Source: Cladophialophora immunda
Taxonomy: Eukaryota > Ascomycota > Eurotiomycetes > Chaetothyriales > Herpotrichiellaceae
NCBI RefSeq assembly: GCF_000835495.1
Contig: NW_015622542.1
Location: forward strand, 5,974,485-6,038,484
Direction of reading: 5' to 3'
DNA length: 64,000 bases
Below the pieces are notes generated by a model. It saw nothing but the letters and a program-made list of their open reading frames with translations. It made no database searches and was not told the origin of the DNA. Of this stretch, positions 11,942-24,244 are shown piece after piece. The position numbers and the translations under genes are program-made. Each line of letters starts with the position of its first letter. Position 1 is the first letter of the stretch.

Positions 11942-13039
11942 GCTGAAGCTGAAGATTGTGTACTAGGTTGCGCTTCATCCGGCTCGTACGCTTGGTGGAC
12001 AAAGTTAAGGGCTGGACCTTCTCCCAACGAAGGCATAACGTGGGAATTGGAAAAAAGTGAAAGTTGAAGGCTCTAGCTTCTACCCCAGACAATAGTCTGC
12101 CGCTCAGCGTGCCGGGTTCCCGGTGGCGTCGTTTGGAGGAATCATCGTTTTGCGGGCTTGCGGGCAAGGATGATGCGACCGAGGCCGCCGTCAATTGCTC
12201 CGCACGGCAGATTGGCAGAGTGGCAGCTATTATATTGTGTGTATGATGAAAGAGGAATAGCGACAGGGCACATTGCGAGGAAGGGGATGTCGCAATGCCG
12301 TGCCCACGCCCGTTCTCTTACCTAATGTATTCGCTGATCGCCGGTCTCAGTGCCGGCTGTATGGAACAACGCTCATTGTGGCGGGCAAGCATCTTGATTG
12401 ACTTGGTAGAGTAGATGTCGTCAATCTGAAGCGAAGTCCACCATGCCTTTATGGTGATGGATGTTTGGATAGGGAAACCAGCTGTCTAGGGCCTTTAGAA
12501 GCTTAGCATCAAACACCGTTAGCCCATAATCCCCGGAAACCTACGAGGCTGTGTCGGTATTGGCCCAACGGTTCACCGTATGGTTTGGTCTCTAGCCTGC
12601 TCGAGCTCCTAAATATTTTGAAAAAGAGACAGACAACGTACATGATTTTGCTGCTTTATTCTCACTGAGTAATTCTGGGGTAGAGTATGTTCCAACGGGG
12701 TCGGCCATTTGGCTAAGCTTCAGCAGTCGAACAAGCTCAGCCTTGCCTCCTCCATAACCCAAGCAAAGTCATAAATCTCTCGCCATTCGCCGGGGAAATG
12801 GCGCAATTGCAGATGACAAGACAAAACTTCGGGGTGAAAACACGGAAATGTTTCGGTCACAAGAATAGAGCGACCCATATAAGCCATGCATGGTAGGGGT
12901 GTCTGAGCAGAGTTTTACTCTAGTCTGGAGGTTCTCGTCAAGAACGGATCCTCCTGATTCCCCTGCAGCGCGAAAAACAAACAACCTGGGACGCAACCTG
13001 CGCCTTGAAGATCAGACAACGAGATTGAAACCCTTCAAC
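11942..13039. other. divergent intergenic region
   Basis: Upstream region shared by the transporter (-) and the OsmC-like gene (+). It contains no supportable gene. The stretch 12600-12720 is more A/T-rich. No defined operator was recognised. Confidence 0.5.
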
Positions 13040-13618
13040 ATGTTCCGAACTCGGGTTGCTCCAGCGGCGAAACGCTGCCTCAGTGCCCGACAGACACAAT
13101 CTGCTCTTCACCGCCCGCTGGTCAATTTCCGCCAGTTTTCCGGCTCGGCAAGTGTTCTTCAGAGCCTTCCGGTGCGAATCCACGGCCGAGGGACGGGCAC
13201 CCTGCAAACGATCGATGTAGAGGGAAAGCCGTACAAGATTCAGACCGACACCTACCAGGTTCTGGGCGGAAACGATTCGGCGCCGTCACCTGTGTCCTAC
13301 TCACTGGCCAGTCTAGGCTCGTGCACTCAAGTGACGGGGTCTGTGGTTGCCAAGGACCACAACATCAAGCTTGGTCAATGGGATGTTGCGGTAGAGGGCC
13401 TGTTGCCCACCGCAGTGCTGGTCAAAGGCGAGCAGGGAAACCCGAACTGGGAGAGGATCGTTTTGACGGTCAAAGTCCAAACCGACATCAAGGGAGGCAA
13501 TGATGATCCGAAGTTCAGGCATTTCGTCGCTGAGGCAGAACGCCGGTGCCCAATCACCCAGCTCTTCATCCGCAGCGGAGTTGCATTCAGCAGCGAGTGG
13601 ACAAACGTGCCCCTCTGA
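13040..13618 (+). CDS. OsmC/Ohr-like protein, mitochondrial
   Basis: Single exon, 192 residues. The first 40 residues (MFRTRVAPAAKRCLSARQTQ and on through FRQFSGSAS) are basic and hydroxylated with no acidic residues, a typical mitochondrial presequence. The rest is an OsmC/Ohr fold: members reduce organic hydroperoxides with two reactive cysteines. These appear as C95 in SLGSCTQVTG and C170 in ERRCPITQLF, at the expected spacing. Several fungal members are annotated only as OsmC family, and their physiological reductant is not settled. ATG 13040 was chosen because it starts the presequence; the longer frame from 12890 adds only leader-like sequence. Confidence 0.9.
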   Translation: MFRTRVAPAAKRCLSARQTQSALHRPLVNFRQFSGSASVLQSLPVRIHGRGTGTLQTIDVEGKPYKIQTDTYQVLGGNDSAPSPVSYSLASLGSCTQVTGSVVAKDHNIKLGQWDVAVEGLLPTAVLVKGEQGNPNWERIVLTVKVQTDIKGGNDDPKFRHFVAEAERRCPITQLFIRSGVAFSSEWTNVPL

Positions 13619-14477
13619 CTTTCAGACTGGAAACTGGGGTAGAGAAGGCGTGAAGAAAAGAAATCACAATCGTGTACATGTAACCGGTTGGAGATTGTCA
13701 TGGGAACCGATCTGGCATGACCGGTAAGAAAGAGGCATAGCATTACGAAGCGACTGCTGCTCGCCATTTGGGTTCCTGGATGGGTAGAGGCAAGAGAACT
13801 CCTCTTTCCAAGACAAATACATGCTGCCATGTCAGTGCAGACCTCTTCCAAGCCTCAAGCAAATGTCTATCCCTTGCAGCCTCGGAAGTCAGCTTCCCAG
13901 ACTATCTATGCAGCTGCTACCAGAGTCATTTCCAACGTTTGACCTTGACAAAATCTCTGGACAGAACGTTTGGCTTCTGACCCAGGTCTTCTCCTCCATG
14001 TTTCCCGGCCATTGGGCTTCGTCCTTCGCATTCTTCCTCTCCGGCTGGATCTTGCGCCAGGAAGGCTCCTTCCAGCGGGGACTGCATACAAACTGCATCT
14101 CACATTACATCACCTCCCTTCTATTCACCATCAAGATGCGGCGGTGGCCGAGAGCTTTTGTCGCCGCAGGTGTTGAGCATGGTTGAGATGTAGCTTTGGG
14201 CTTGAGGACCTGCAAGAAGGCATTCCCTGGTTCCCGACAGGGTCCTCCTCAGGTACAAATACCCAGTCGCTTCTCTTAAGAACGATATCTGCGCCCTGCA
14301 TATATGATCGAGTTTACGTTACGTTTAAGAGGACAAATATTCAACCCGCAGCGAGATCTCTCTCTATCTATCGAAAGTAGCCTACCTGTCCAGCCTCGCC
14401 ACAACCCTGTGCCTCAAGGGGTTCTCAGCCTTGCACTCTCTAAGCCAACCACACGTCCTTGCGAAACCATCAGCACG
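13619..14477. other. intergenic
   Basis: Between two plus-strand genes. Short open frames only; includes the 5' leader of the next gene, whose frame stays open upstream to 14304. No regulatory site was recognised. Confidence 0.5.
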
Positions 14478-16589
14478 ATGCAACCACCCAAAAGGTCCGA
14501 CCAGGAACTCGATTTCGAGCTCGATTTCCTGAGCTTGGAGGAGCATCGCACCATTCGCACACTTACCCAGATCCTCTATTGGACGCAGCCGCTGGCTGAA
14601 AGCGATGACGAGTTTATCGAGTTTCTTGGCCAGGTCTGTTCAGAGCCGGACCAGGCGCAACAGGACTCGCAACACAAGCTTCTGAACAACTTCTTGCGGT
14701 CTATCGACGGGGAGGGTTCCGAGGCTATTGCAGTATTGCCTGGCCGCTTCAAAGCGAGCGGACTTGCTCTCTTCGCTGCTGGGTCGCAGCGGCCGCTGAA
14801 CGATCTTGTCTCTGTGGACAACCGGCAAGAAGGAGAAGGCGGTCTCAAGCCTGCCAACGCACCCCAGAATGGATCCAAGGGAACCATCGCTTCCAAAGAG
14901 GAGAGATGCAGAGTGGGATTTACGCGCTACGAAGTTCCTCCTGGCTTTGTGCACGACCCGCTTCCGTCCTTTTTCGACCTTCTACAGGAACGTGGCGGCG
15001 AAGTTCCCCCGGCCCTCACCCTCCAGCTAACCTTGGTGTTGTTGAAACATGGGCAGGCGCAGATCGGGAAAGAAGCGCGTCGTAAGTCCTATGAGGACTT
15101 CAGCCTTTTCATCACCTGTGTCGGGTTGAGCCGGCTCTGGGAGCGCTTCGACTTCGGGGCGACTTCTCGAAACTTTTACCAGATCATCCGTCTCCTCGAC
15201 GAAGACGAACCAACGCCAGCCTCACTCACTGATGCCGTGAGAGATCTGAAATCTCCTCGAGCCCATGAGGAACGTTTTAGCGATGTTGCTCGTTTCACCG
15301 AGCCTATGAAGTCGGATTTCAAGGTCCTTTTGAAGAAGCTGAGACTCGTCAGCGGGTTCGACTACCGACAGTCTGGAAAGATCGAGTATGATACACCTCG
15401 CGTCTTTTACAGAGCTCTATCTAGCCTTTTGAAAAGACTCAGAGATACACTGAACTGTGCTAAGCTATATCAACCTAAAGGGGGGCAATCGACTTTTGAT
15501 AGAGCGGCATTTGGTGATGCCATTTGTGCTCTAGAGGGCACCGTGCACCTCCTCTGGCGTTTTGTCGACCGCTTTCGAGAAGAGATCCACCTTACACTCA
15601 AGTGGGTAGCCGGTGAATGCAAGCTTAGGGATGGCGCTTGCCAGAGCTCAAAGGACAGGGTTGGAATGGCCGGCACCTATCTAGAGGGGGAGCATGTCAT
15701 ACCTCTGGAGGAAATCAAGATGAAATGGAACTGGCCCGGTGCATGTCTCCAGTGGCTCGAGCTCCTTGTTGCCCAGCAAGCTGCCACCCGAGATATCCAT
15801 GTGTGGGCACCTTTTCGGACGCGCAAGTCGAAGTCGTTGAGGCAGTTGGTGCCTCAGGCCAAAATCCACACGATCCAGTTCAGGTCCGCGCCCTGGGATC
15901 GAGGTTCTCACGACATGAGTAACGTTCGACAAGAGCTGGAGCAAGAGAAGTGGCTTTTCAAGACCCATGGGATAGCTTTGATAGCGTGGCTGGAACACAA
16001 CGGGCACACGGATCTGGATGCCGCGGAATTCAAAGGCTCCGTGCACTGTGAGACCACGCTGCTCACACTGCAAGCTCTCACGCTCCCAGGGGCCTTCAGA
16101 GGCTGGAACTGGGGTGTCCCTAGTCCCGAGAAGACATCACAATGCCTCAGGTCGCGCAACATCACCGTCCCGCCGCAAGTCATCACCAGCCTCCGAGCCA
16201 GCCGTGAGGTCCTGGGTCTCTCGAGGAGATGCTGCCAGGGATGTAGGGCCGTGTTCTATGCGATCCGAGACTTGCAGAACTTCAGGCGCAGGCTACCTCC
16301 ACCGTCTTTCCACGGAGTTTGGCTCCCCATGGCCCTTCCGCCCTGGACGCCTCGGAATATTGGCCTGAAGCTTCTGGACCAGCTTGAACTCGAGATCCAG
16401 CATCGCGGCCGCCTGGCCTTTGACTTGTTACCGCTCGAGGAGCGGAAGGAGCTGAGCCGCTTGTTCGATCCAGACTACTGTCCAGAAGACCATGATCCGG
16501 ACGATGAGCAGGACCATTATCACGAGTCGTTGAGCCCTTTGTACGATTCTTCAGACCCAGACTTGGAATCACCTCCGGAGGGACTTTGA
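14478..16589 (+). CDS. probable OTT_1508-like deaminase family protein
   Basis: Single exon, 703 residues. The first 500 residues are helical with no domain I can name. The C-terminal part shows the deaminase signature: H523-C-E525 in GSVHCETTLLTLQAL and C585-C586-x2-C589 in LSRRCCQGCRAVF. This is the HxE plus CxxC zinc site and proton-shuttle pattern of the cytidine deaminase-like fold, in the form seen in the fungal OTT_1508-like family, where the cysteine motif typically follows an I/LG-V/L-S-K/R segment. All zinc ligands and the catalytic Glu appear intact. The end (about 660-703) is very acidic. The family is predicted from sequence to act on nucleic acids or nucleotides; to my knowledge substrates are unproven. 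ATG 14478 was chosen because the upstream in-frame extension to 14304 looks like leader sequence. Confidence 0.65.
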   Translation: MQPPKRSDQELDFELDFLSLEEHRTIRTLTQILYWTQPLAESDDEFIEFLGQVCSEPDQAQQDSQHKLLNNFLRSIDGEGSEAIAVLPGRFKASGLALFAAGSQRPLNDLVSVDNRQEGEGGLKPANAPQNGSKGTIASKEERCRVGFTRYEVPPGFVHDPLPSFFDLLQERGGEVPPALTLQLTLVLLKHGQAQIGKEARRKSYEDFSLFITCVGLSRLWERFDFGATSRNFYQIIRLLDEDEPTPASLTDAVRDLKSPRAHEERFSDVARFTEPMKSDFKVLLKKLRLVSGFDYRQSGKIEYDTPRVFYRALSSLLKRLRDTLNCAKLYQPKGGQSTFDRAAFGDAICALEGTVHLLWRFVDRFREEIHLTLKWVAGECKLRDGACQSSKDRVGMAGTYLEGEHVIPLEEIKMKWNWPGACLQWLELLVAQQAATRDIHVWAPFRTRKSKSLRQLVPQAKIHTIQFRSAPWDRGSHDMSNVRQELEQEKWLFKTHGIALIAWLEHNGHTDLDAAEFKGSVHCETTLLTLQALTLPGAFRGWNWGVPSPEKTSQCLRSRNITVPPQVITSLRASREVLGLSRRCCQGCRAVFYAIRDLQNFRRRLPPPSFHGVWLPMALPPWTPRNIGLKLLDQLELEIQHRGRLAFDLLPLEERKELSRLFDPDYCPEDHDPDDEQDHYHESLSPLYDSSDPDLESPPEGL

Positions 16590-17688
16590 AAGGCTCCATA
16601 AAGACCGTCGCAGCGCATTTCGTAGATGCGGAGAGGCGTCGACGTCGTAGAGAAGAGGTCATCCTTACACAGGACAGGACGGCGTCACTAGGATGGTAGA
16701 TAGTGAGGACACACTGGTATCTGGTACAGAACCAAGCGTGCTCCAGAGCTCCAGGGTCACTTTGTATCACATGCGGTTCTCACAGTGCGTTCTCACAGTG
16801 TCCTCCGCTTGATAATCTGTAATTCGAGTCATCAGCTTTTGAGCGTGTATTTGTTTGTGTGTGTCTCTCTCTCTCACTCTGTTCCCTCTTGTCCATTTCC
16901 CAAGAAAAGACAGTCAAATAAGCAAGGAGGGTCAGGAAAGGAAATTGACTTGAGCAAAGTTATTTGGTGAGACCAAGCAGAGAAAAACAAAAATAAAAAA
17001 CAGGTGCATTAGATCAGAGGCAACGGCGTCAGGATAGTACTGTACACACTGCCTGTGAGCACGAGGGGGAGCACACCACACCGATCTCGCCGTGTGTCTG
17101 TGTGATATCGGCGTCAATCTCAATCTCGCGTGTCTCTTCCCAAATACACACATGTGCTTGCGCTGTGCTGCAATGTCCCTGCGTGCCTCGTCGCCGCTCT
17201 CATAGTGGAACTTCATTCCCTCTCATGCACTCATCGTGTGTTTCATGAACCAACCACCTTGACCTCTTGGACGAATTGATCATTACCATACTGTAGGCGT
17301 AGGCCCACTGCATTCGATTCAAGGCCTCCTCATCCTGGAATAACCCATGATCAAAGAGCCCCCACGGCGCTGGAAAGAGCGCAAGATCTCAAGATCGTCG
17401 CAAGTATTTCTGGTTCAACGACAATGCCCCCATGGGGCGATGGGAAGTTAGGTCCTTGCTGGTCCGAACGATCCCTTGTTTCCGCTTGGCTGTAGCGTGT
17501 CGAGGGGTCTTTCTTTCAGATGCCCGCTTGTGCGCGCAACAGGACGACCACCATCATGGATGATCGCCAAGGAACAATGTCCCACCGACATTGTTGCAAA
17601 GGAGGCATTTCGCTTCAGCCAAGTCGAGGACTGTCCGAGGGATTATCAAACGATCGTCGAAGCCCCCAACAGCACCTCACTCAGCGAA
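16590..17688. other. intergenic, convergent
   Basis: 3' flanks of the deaminase-like gene (+) and CDC73 (-). It contains a CT-dinucleotide run near 16863-16878 and an A-rich stretch at 16980-17000. No gene was recognised. Confidence 0.5.
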
Positions 17689-19077
17689 TCACCGCTTCCA
17701 CTCTCCCCTGCCTCTCATGTACCCCTCGATTGACCTCCACACTTCCTCAACTGTCTCTCGATCCCTCCATCGTCTCGACATCCTCGTTTCTTGCTCAACA
17801 TTTTGCCCGTGCGCTCTTTCGTCCCACCTCTCGACAGCAAACGTTTTGACGCTGGATCCCCACCCTTTGACCTCGGCTGGGATGGGTAAGCCCTTCTCCC
17901 CAACATAAATACCAAGGACGTGGCCAAATAACTCCTGCGGCTCCCGCCACTTGTAGCCTCGGAACTGCCAAATCTGACCGGTCGTAAAAACAGCAACGAC
18001 CCGGGACCAGTAGTCGGGCTTGAAGTGCTCAGGGGAGTCGACTAGAATGAAACGGTATGGTTTTTCACCGAGAGAATGCATTGTGCGGGTGATGTGTAGG
18101 AGGTTGGCTGTGGTTTGGGTTGATAGTGTGGGATGATCTGGCGGTACATAAAGGCCAGTATCCAAAAAGGTTTTGATGTTGGACATGCGGAGCAAAGATG
18201 ATGCTGACGGAGAAAGGAGGATGATCGGGTCGGATCGTTTCGAGGACACGGCTGAGGCAAGTGGTTTGGACGAGTTTGCAGCAGGCCGAGCGGCGAGTTG
18301 GGCTGGCTTCGCTGGAAGACCCCCAGGTCGTGCAGATGATGAAGGGACACCTTTTCGTCGTCCCAGGAAGGTTTCTGCGTGTTTGCGCACGTGTGAGAAG
18401 TCCTGTCAAACAGTTAGTAGGGCGAGCTGGCACGCTGAAAACAAGTCTCTTACAGTAGGCTTGATCCCTCGCAACACTGTATTGTGATCGCCCATCCGTC
18501 GTTCACCGTTGTAGATTGCCTGCAGCCTGGCATCGATCACCTTAACGGGTCTTCCACCAGCAGACTGCGTGACGCCGACTCCTGAGCCACTGACTGTAGG
18601 CACCGCCGCACCGCCAGCGACATCCGCAGCCCTGTTGACCGCATCTCCCAGGGCAGCTGCGCCCTCAATAGGCTTGATGTACTCCGACTCTTCCGACGCG
18701 CCTTCAAGCCAGGTGATCAAGTCCAAACGCTCGACGAAAATGAGGTTTCGCACTTTGTGGCCTTCAGGTAATTGGTTGTCGAGCTCTGCGGCGCGGGCAA
18801 TGTACTCCGGCACAGGCACATCCTTCTGTTGCCAGGCAAAGAAGATGCTACGCAGATCAACCTGATCGGTGTCGGGATTCTGCGACGTGAATCGCGTCTT
18901 CGTATCTAAGGCGAGACATTGTGGGACAGGGTGTGTAAAGTAGAGGTGCGTCGCCTCGACCAACGATTCTGTTTGATTTGCTTCGGCGCTGGCAGGTTCT
19001 GAGGTCTTGGTGAGGACTGGGGCTTTAGAGGCCGCAATCGAGGATCTGAGCAGCTGCAGCGCATCTGTGGACGCCAT
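17689..19077 (-). CDS. cdc73: Cdc73, Paf1 complex subunit
   Basis: Two exons, 19077-18454 and 18402-17689, with a 51-base intron, give 445 residues. Cdc73 (parafibromin in animals) is part of the nuclear Paf1 complex, which travels with RNA polymerase II and promotes elongation, histone modification and 3'-end formation. The N-terminal half starts MASTDALQLLRSSIAASK and carries the conserved stretch GDHNTVLRGIKPT directly before the intron. Exon 2 opens with DFSHVRKHAETFLGRR. The C-terminal Ras-like domain is clear from DPIILLSPSASSLLRMSNIK, the segment YRFILVDSPEHFKPDYWSRV and GQIWQFRGYKWREPQELF. Length and domain order match fungal orthologues. Confidence 0.95.
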
Positions 19078-20417
19078 CTCTTTCAGCTAGATCGACAGGG
19101 GTAGTTTGTTTTGTCTAGGTCGATACGGCATCGCCGTGCGCGACTGATGTTGTCGTGAAGGATTGCATGCAGGACCAGGCCTGTCACTCAATTCACACTT
19201 GATTATTTCCGAGAGTGGTTACCGTACCTCGTATGCCTCACCAGCCCGGTGGGGAACGGATTATTATTTCTCCGGAGTGCCCGACACCGCGCCTCGCCCC
19301 CCTTTTCCACGGCCTTCAGCCTGAGTGCTACGCATGCACATGCACGACGCAAGCCACCTCCATCGGAGCTGCCAAACTCCTGCTTTATTTGTGGTCAAAT
19401 GGTTGCTAACAATACGTTCTCCGACTCATGTTACATGGGTCATGCACCTTGGCCGGTCAGCGTGTCATTGAATGGACGTTGAAATGCCGGAATATGGGGG
19501 CCTTCGAACTCGGTCATCTCGCTTCCCTCTTCGAATCTCCCTTCTGGAAAATTTCCATTTCAGGGGGAGTGTCGGGGCAGGGGGGCCACGAAATTAAGGC
19601 GTTGGCATCGCGTTTGCACTCTGTATGGGGTTCTCGTCTGGAAAGGGTGTACGGCGTAGAAGGGATGTACGGGTGTACGCGTGCACTGTTGGTGGGAAGC
19701 GCAGTCACTTTTACTCTCCAGCACTTCTCGAGCAAACAGTAACGTAGACCGAAAACCAGCCTCTGGTTGATCACGAGAATAACTGAAGGTGGTTGGACAG
19801 ACGTTCATATTCTGCAATATCTTGAAAGATCAGTCCATCTCCTGGTGGTTTCCAACACAGCTATCCACAGCCACGCCTTTAAGCACCCAGCGACCAAGGT
19901 GTCGAGCCTCCTCCTCCGCATTGCTCAGCCATTCACTGTCTTCGATAACCTCGATCCCATCGATGTCTCGTCTCTCCTCCCTATCCACACTTTATTTGCG
20001 TCCTCCGCAGGGGTATCTTTCCAATGCAAATGCAGAATGGAGTGCTCACGCCCCTGAAGCTATGCCCGGTTGTAAGAAAAAGAACACACAGCCACCCCTT
20101 CGACCACGCTATGCAGGACCTGTACATGATTGTATGCAACAGATGTGGCAGTACACTGCCGAAATAAGAATCATTCTATTCTCGCAACAAGACAAATCGC
20201 GAGACTCATGGACATGCTCGTGCAAGGTCACCCCAGCTTCGCCCGCAATGAGGTAATGACGTTTTTGTACAACGAATCCGTACCACAGATTCTAAATTCG
20301 TATATTCATCACATTAGAATGTGGTTTTGAAAAATGATGTCGCTGAAATCAGCGTGGACCTCTCGGACGGGCCTGTTTCGAAGTCGGCGTCGATAAAGAT
20401 TCATGGAAGGAGAAAGG
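19078..20417. other. intergenic
   Basis: Upstream of CDC73 (-) and downstream of the RGS gene (-). Only short overlapping frames on the plus strand; none shows a domain. No RNA gene was recognised. Confidence 0.5.
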
Positions 20418-22536
20418 TTATGATCGAGTATTCGACCGACTGACGGTCCGGTCGGGTGCGGGTGACATTGCACGGTTCGAGCCGATCAAGTCGATTTCGT
20501 GATCTCGAAGGACCGCGGCGTGCCTGGGATCTCGGAGGAATTTGGGTACAGAATCCTGCGACATCAAGTTAAGGTCTGTTCGTTCAATGAGTGCGATAAA
20601 CTCACGCTAGCCATCAGTTTGAAGACGGCGCTCTGGGCAAGCTCAAATAGGTCGACCACTTCGTCGAGACTCTCACGCATAGACTCATCATCAGTATTGG
20701 TGCGGATCATTCGCGAGTCGAGACGGTTCCGTAGCGAATGGTCGATGTTGAGCTCGGATGGTGCCCCGGAAGCAAGAAATGAGTTGTAGAGACCTAGACC
20801 GATCAGCCAGGGAAGATTGGGGAGTAAGCAGCCTCGACCAACTTACCATATGCAGCAGCAAGGGTCTCCCTGACAGCCTCAGGACGGTCCAGCTTTCCAG
20901 ACTTCTCGAGACTTCGATAATTGCTGGTGAAGTCCGACACGTCGAAATAGAATTGCAAATTCTCCTCGCAGAGTGACTGCCTAAGAAACTCTTTGAAGAG
21001 CAGCCGCAGGGCGGCATCTTGCAGGATCACGTTCAATCGGCTGACATTGGAGTCCCTAGCAAGTCGGCTTTTGTGATCTTTCGTATCCCGGCTATCTTCA
21101 CTGTCAATGCTCGCGGGCCGTGCAAGCCAGCCGCAGACCCGTTGTCCCCTCTCTGTAATCGTGTAGATCGCATACTTGGTGGGTTGGAAGTACGTGGCCA
21201 TCGGGTTCAAGCGGATATATGCTCGGTCTTCCACGACCGGAGCCATCAACTGCCACTTCACAAACAGTTCCGCCATCTCGTAGGTTTCCCTGCGATCAAT
21301 AGTCGTGCAACAATCGAGTAACCAGTCGGATGCTGCTTTGCCAGTGAAGCTGTTATTCACCAGTTTGTCCAACACTCTTCGTTCCTTGGCCATCTTGACA
21401 CCCACAAGTCCCGAAGCATACTCAGACACGGAATCAGAGTCTGACAAGGATGTTGAACTCTTCAGGTTAGGACCCTCTGAACCCATGAATCTGCGGAATA
21501 TGATCTCAATCGTCGGCCTGTCCTGTACAAGCTTGTCGGTGGCCGGGTCCCTTTCCAGAGATACCATCTGCATCTGGTTTCGCCGTAGTATAGGCTCGAT
21601 ATGCCGGGCATTGATTCCATTCCGACTGCAGAACCTATGTAGAGTGGCAGAGCCTTTGGGTGTCAGTTGCCACACGCCACCCTTGGTCACAAAGACGTTG
21701 TTCCCTTTGGATTCGGCAGATTCGATCAGCCGCGCATCCACAAACCGCTGGCACACCGAGCGAGCCATTTCCTTGGCCATGGAAAAGGTTGTCGTCGTTG
21801 TTGTGACGACCCATCTTGATGGGTTCTTCGGGTCAGGTATGCGATTGGATTGAGAGAATTTCAGAGAGCCGAGATTGGTGATGGCCTCTTCTGACAAGAA
21901 CGTCTCTTCGACCCTCGAGAACCTGACCCGGTGAGGGGTGAGTGGCAGGCTGGTAATGAGGGTGGCGAATAAGTCTTGAAAGTCCCGGGTAAAGGGTCGC
22001 TCATCGTCGGTCATGCGCAATATCTTGGAAGACGTCTGGTGCATTTTCCCATCTTTCCTGTCCTGGTTCGGCATTGATGGGACCGTCGTGCTGTTTCTCG
22101 ATTCTTGGACTGGAAGGGGAACTCCGCTCGTTCTCCGCGACTGTGCCGCCACCAGCAATTCTGGCGACGTTGGTGAGCGCGGAAGACTTGGTCGTGGGAC
22201 GCTGGAAGCGGCAGGCTGTTTGGAAAGACTTCCTGACGAGGTTGCCGAGCGCAGACTTGGTGTGGAACTTGTGCCCAGGGAGGCCAGGTTTGCGAAGGCG
22301 TTAGATGTCTTCTCGCGTGCCAAAGATGCCAGCGACCGTCGACTCTTGCTTTGGTTGAGGCTGGTTGAACTGGTGTGGTGGTGATGCGGTGGGCGAGTAG
22401 AGTCGGTACGAGGCGAAGTAGTCGAGGCGGAAGAGGAATCGTGGGCGATATCAGGCGAAACGACTTGGGCAGGTAAATTTGGAACAGGCGCCGAAGTCAT
22501 AGAGTCGTTCACTGACACATCCGTTGGCTCGGGCAT
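20418..22536 (-). CDS. flbA: RGS protein, FlbA/Sst2 type
   Basis: Three exons: 22536-20847, 20793-20606 and 20555-20418, with introns of 53 and 50 bases, encode 671 residues. The N-terminal 170 residues are Ser/Thr/Pro-rich. A first DEP-related domain spans about 180-305, and a second, about 380-450, includes GKAASDWLLDCCTTI. The RGS domain runs from about 500 to 640, with LLFKEFLRQSLCEENLQFY, and continues across both introns. In Aspergillus nidulans FlbA speeds GTP hydrolysis by the G-alpha FadA, which limits growth signalling and allows sporulation; the yeast relative is Sst2. The protein acts at the plasma membrane. The tail after VPKFLRDPRHAAVL is short and basic. The 5' side is followed by an unusually long gene-free stretch. 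Confidence 0.93.
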
Positions 22537-23877
22537 GGAGAAGACTGGAAATCATGCGGGTAAAGATGCTCAGGATTTGGACAGGTTCCGCACAGCATCG
22601 CCCTCGTACTGGGCGATTTCAGAGGGCCAGAGGAGCAGGACTGGCGGTCGACGTAGTAGTGTGGCAGAAACACCAACGGGGCGCAACCCACGACCCACGA
22701 AGAGCCGGGATTGCTCACCACGAGACCACGAGGATAGTGGAGCCACTTAAGCCGCAGGCTAAGCAAGGTCCTGGGCTCGGTGGCCCTGGCAGGGGGGGTA
22801 GTGGGAGGGCAGGGTCACCAGGGTTGAGAGTGGGTAAGGATGTAATTATTCGAGAAGAGTTCGCTCCGGGCCACTTACGACCCCGTCGCCCACTACCCAG
22901 AGTGTCTTGTGTCCTCCGTAAGTGTGTGCTGAGCGAGGCCCGCCAGGAGCGTGCTGACAGGGCGAAGGAGGGCAGATCGAGTTAGGCGCACGATTTGGCG
23001 AAAACGCCGGACACCTTTCGAAGACGTGCAACTGGAAGTGATCTTCGACAGCCTGTTGGTCTCAAGGATTGCCTCAATGGCCCTCCAAAGGGGGAAAGCT
23101 AGTGCTCAACTCCCCTCGTAACGAGCGACGATGGAGCCACGATCGAAACAAGTATCGCTGGTGGTAGGGCAGCTTGTCTGAGTATTGTCTGAACCAGGGC
23201 TGGGTCAAATCTGAGATGAGAGATGGAGAGCTGTACAACAGGAGTCCGAATTTGATGAGGTGGCGAGAATGATGGAGGCGCGGAGGGTTTCTCTTTTTTT
23301 TTCCCTCTCTGTCTTTCCCCTTCTCCTTCTCCTTGTTTGCGTTTGGTAAAAGTAACGTAAAAGGCGATCTGCCGGAGATCGTATTTGGCTGGGGGGGGCG
23401 ATACGATGGACGTGGACTATGCTAAGACTGAATTCTTATTCAAGAAGGTAGATTGATTCACAGTGGAGGACAGAGAAGATGGTTGGATAGGATTGAAGAT
23501 GAAGATGTACGAAGGACAGTAAGAGGAGGTGAAGACTTGGACCTTGACAACCGTGACTGACTGACGGTGTGTGATTATTTGGACATGGCTGAATGCTAAG
23601 CATATTCTGCATCCCAACAACGTGGCTCCGGGCAAGTACCAGTAAGAATCAGCATAATCCTCAGCGGGCATCACCCAGACGAAAGGGGGGCCAGGCATGC
23701 ATATAGCCGGGAGCTCCACGGGCACGGCGGGCATTATTGACAGCGGGCGCCGGGCCATCCCTGACACCAGGCAGCAGATACTTGGTACAAATACTTGGGC
23801 ACCTACAGTCGGTCCCCAAGTCGGTGTGCAGCGGGAAGAAGTGTGATGGTTGGTGACAGCTCACTGTTACCTAGGTA

Positions 23878-23887
23878 CTGTAGGTAC
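23878..23887. repeat. TACCTAGGTA palindrome
   Basis: Perfect 10-base palindrome followed by a further TAGGTAC copy. The same word recurs at 30685-30694, and a nine-base form at 31080-31088. Its meaning is unknown. Confidence 0.6.
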
Positions 23888-24225
23888 TGCTGCGCACTCT
23901 ACTGGGACACCCCCTCCTCCAAAAGCATCTTCTTCTCTAATGCCTGGCCGCCTAACCGCCTGCTGGTTGTCAGTCTTTTTGGTATCTTCCCTAACCAGCA
24001 AATCTCTTCGCAGCGTGCCCCCTTCCTTGGAGGTAGTCAAAGCACTTTCATCGTCCACTTTATTTTCTGGGGCCTTAACGTCACCCACCCAGATTGCCCA
24101 GCAGCGAAAATTGGACCGCAACAATGATACTTTGTCAGAGCCTCACCACTCACTACTCCATACCGCCCACTTTCACCATCAGTCGAGACGGATGTTTTGG
24201 GAAATATTTCCAGAACCACTGACCA

Positions 24226-24244
24226 CCCCCCCTCCCCCCCCCCC
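24226..24244. repeat. poly-C tract
   Basis: Seven C, one T, then eleven C. A mononucleotide tract in non-coding DNA; its length is prone to sequencing error. Confidence 0.8.

Noticed and set aside
20470..20485. GGTTCGAGCC resembling a tRNA B box
   Set aside because: No A box or cloverleaf could be found, and it lies in the last exon of the RGS gene. Another GGTTCGA at about 25953 also lacks the following CC.
22524..22985. Plus-strand frame antisense to the RGS start
   Set aside because: No domain; Gly/Arg-rich shadow of the promoter region and RGS 5' end.
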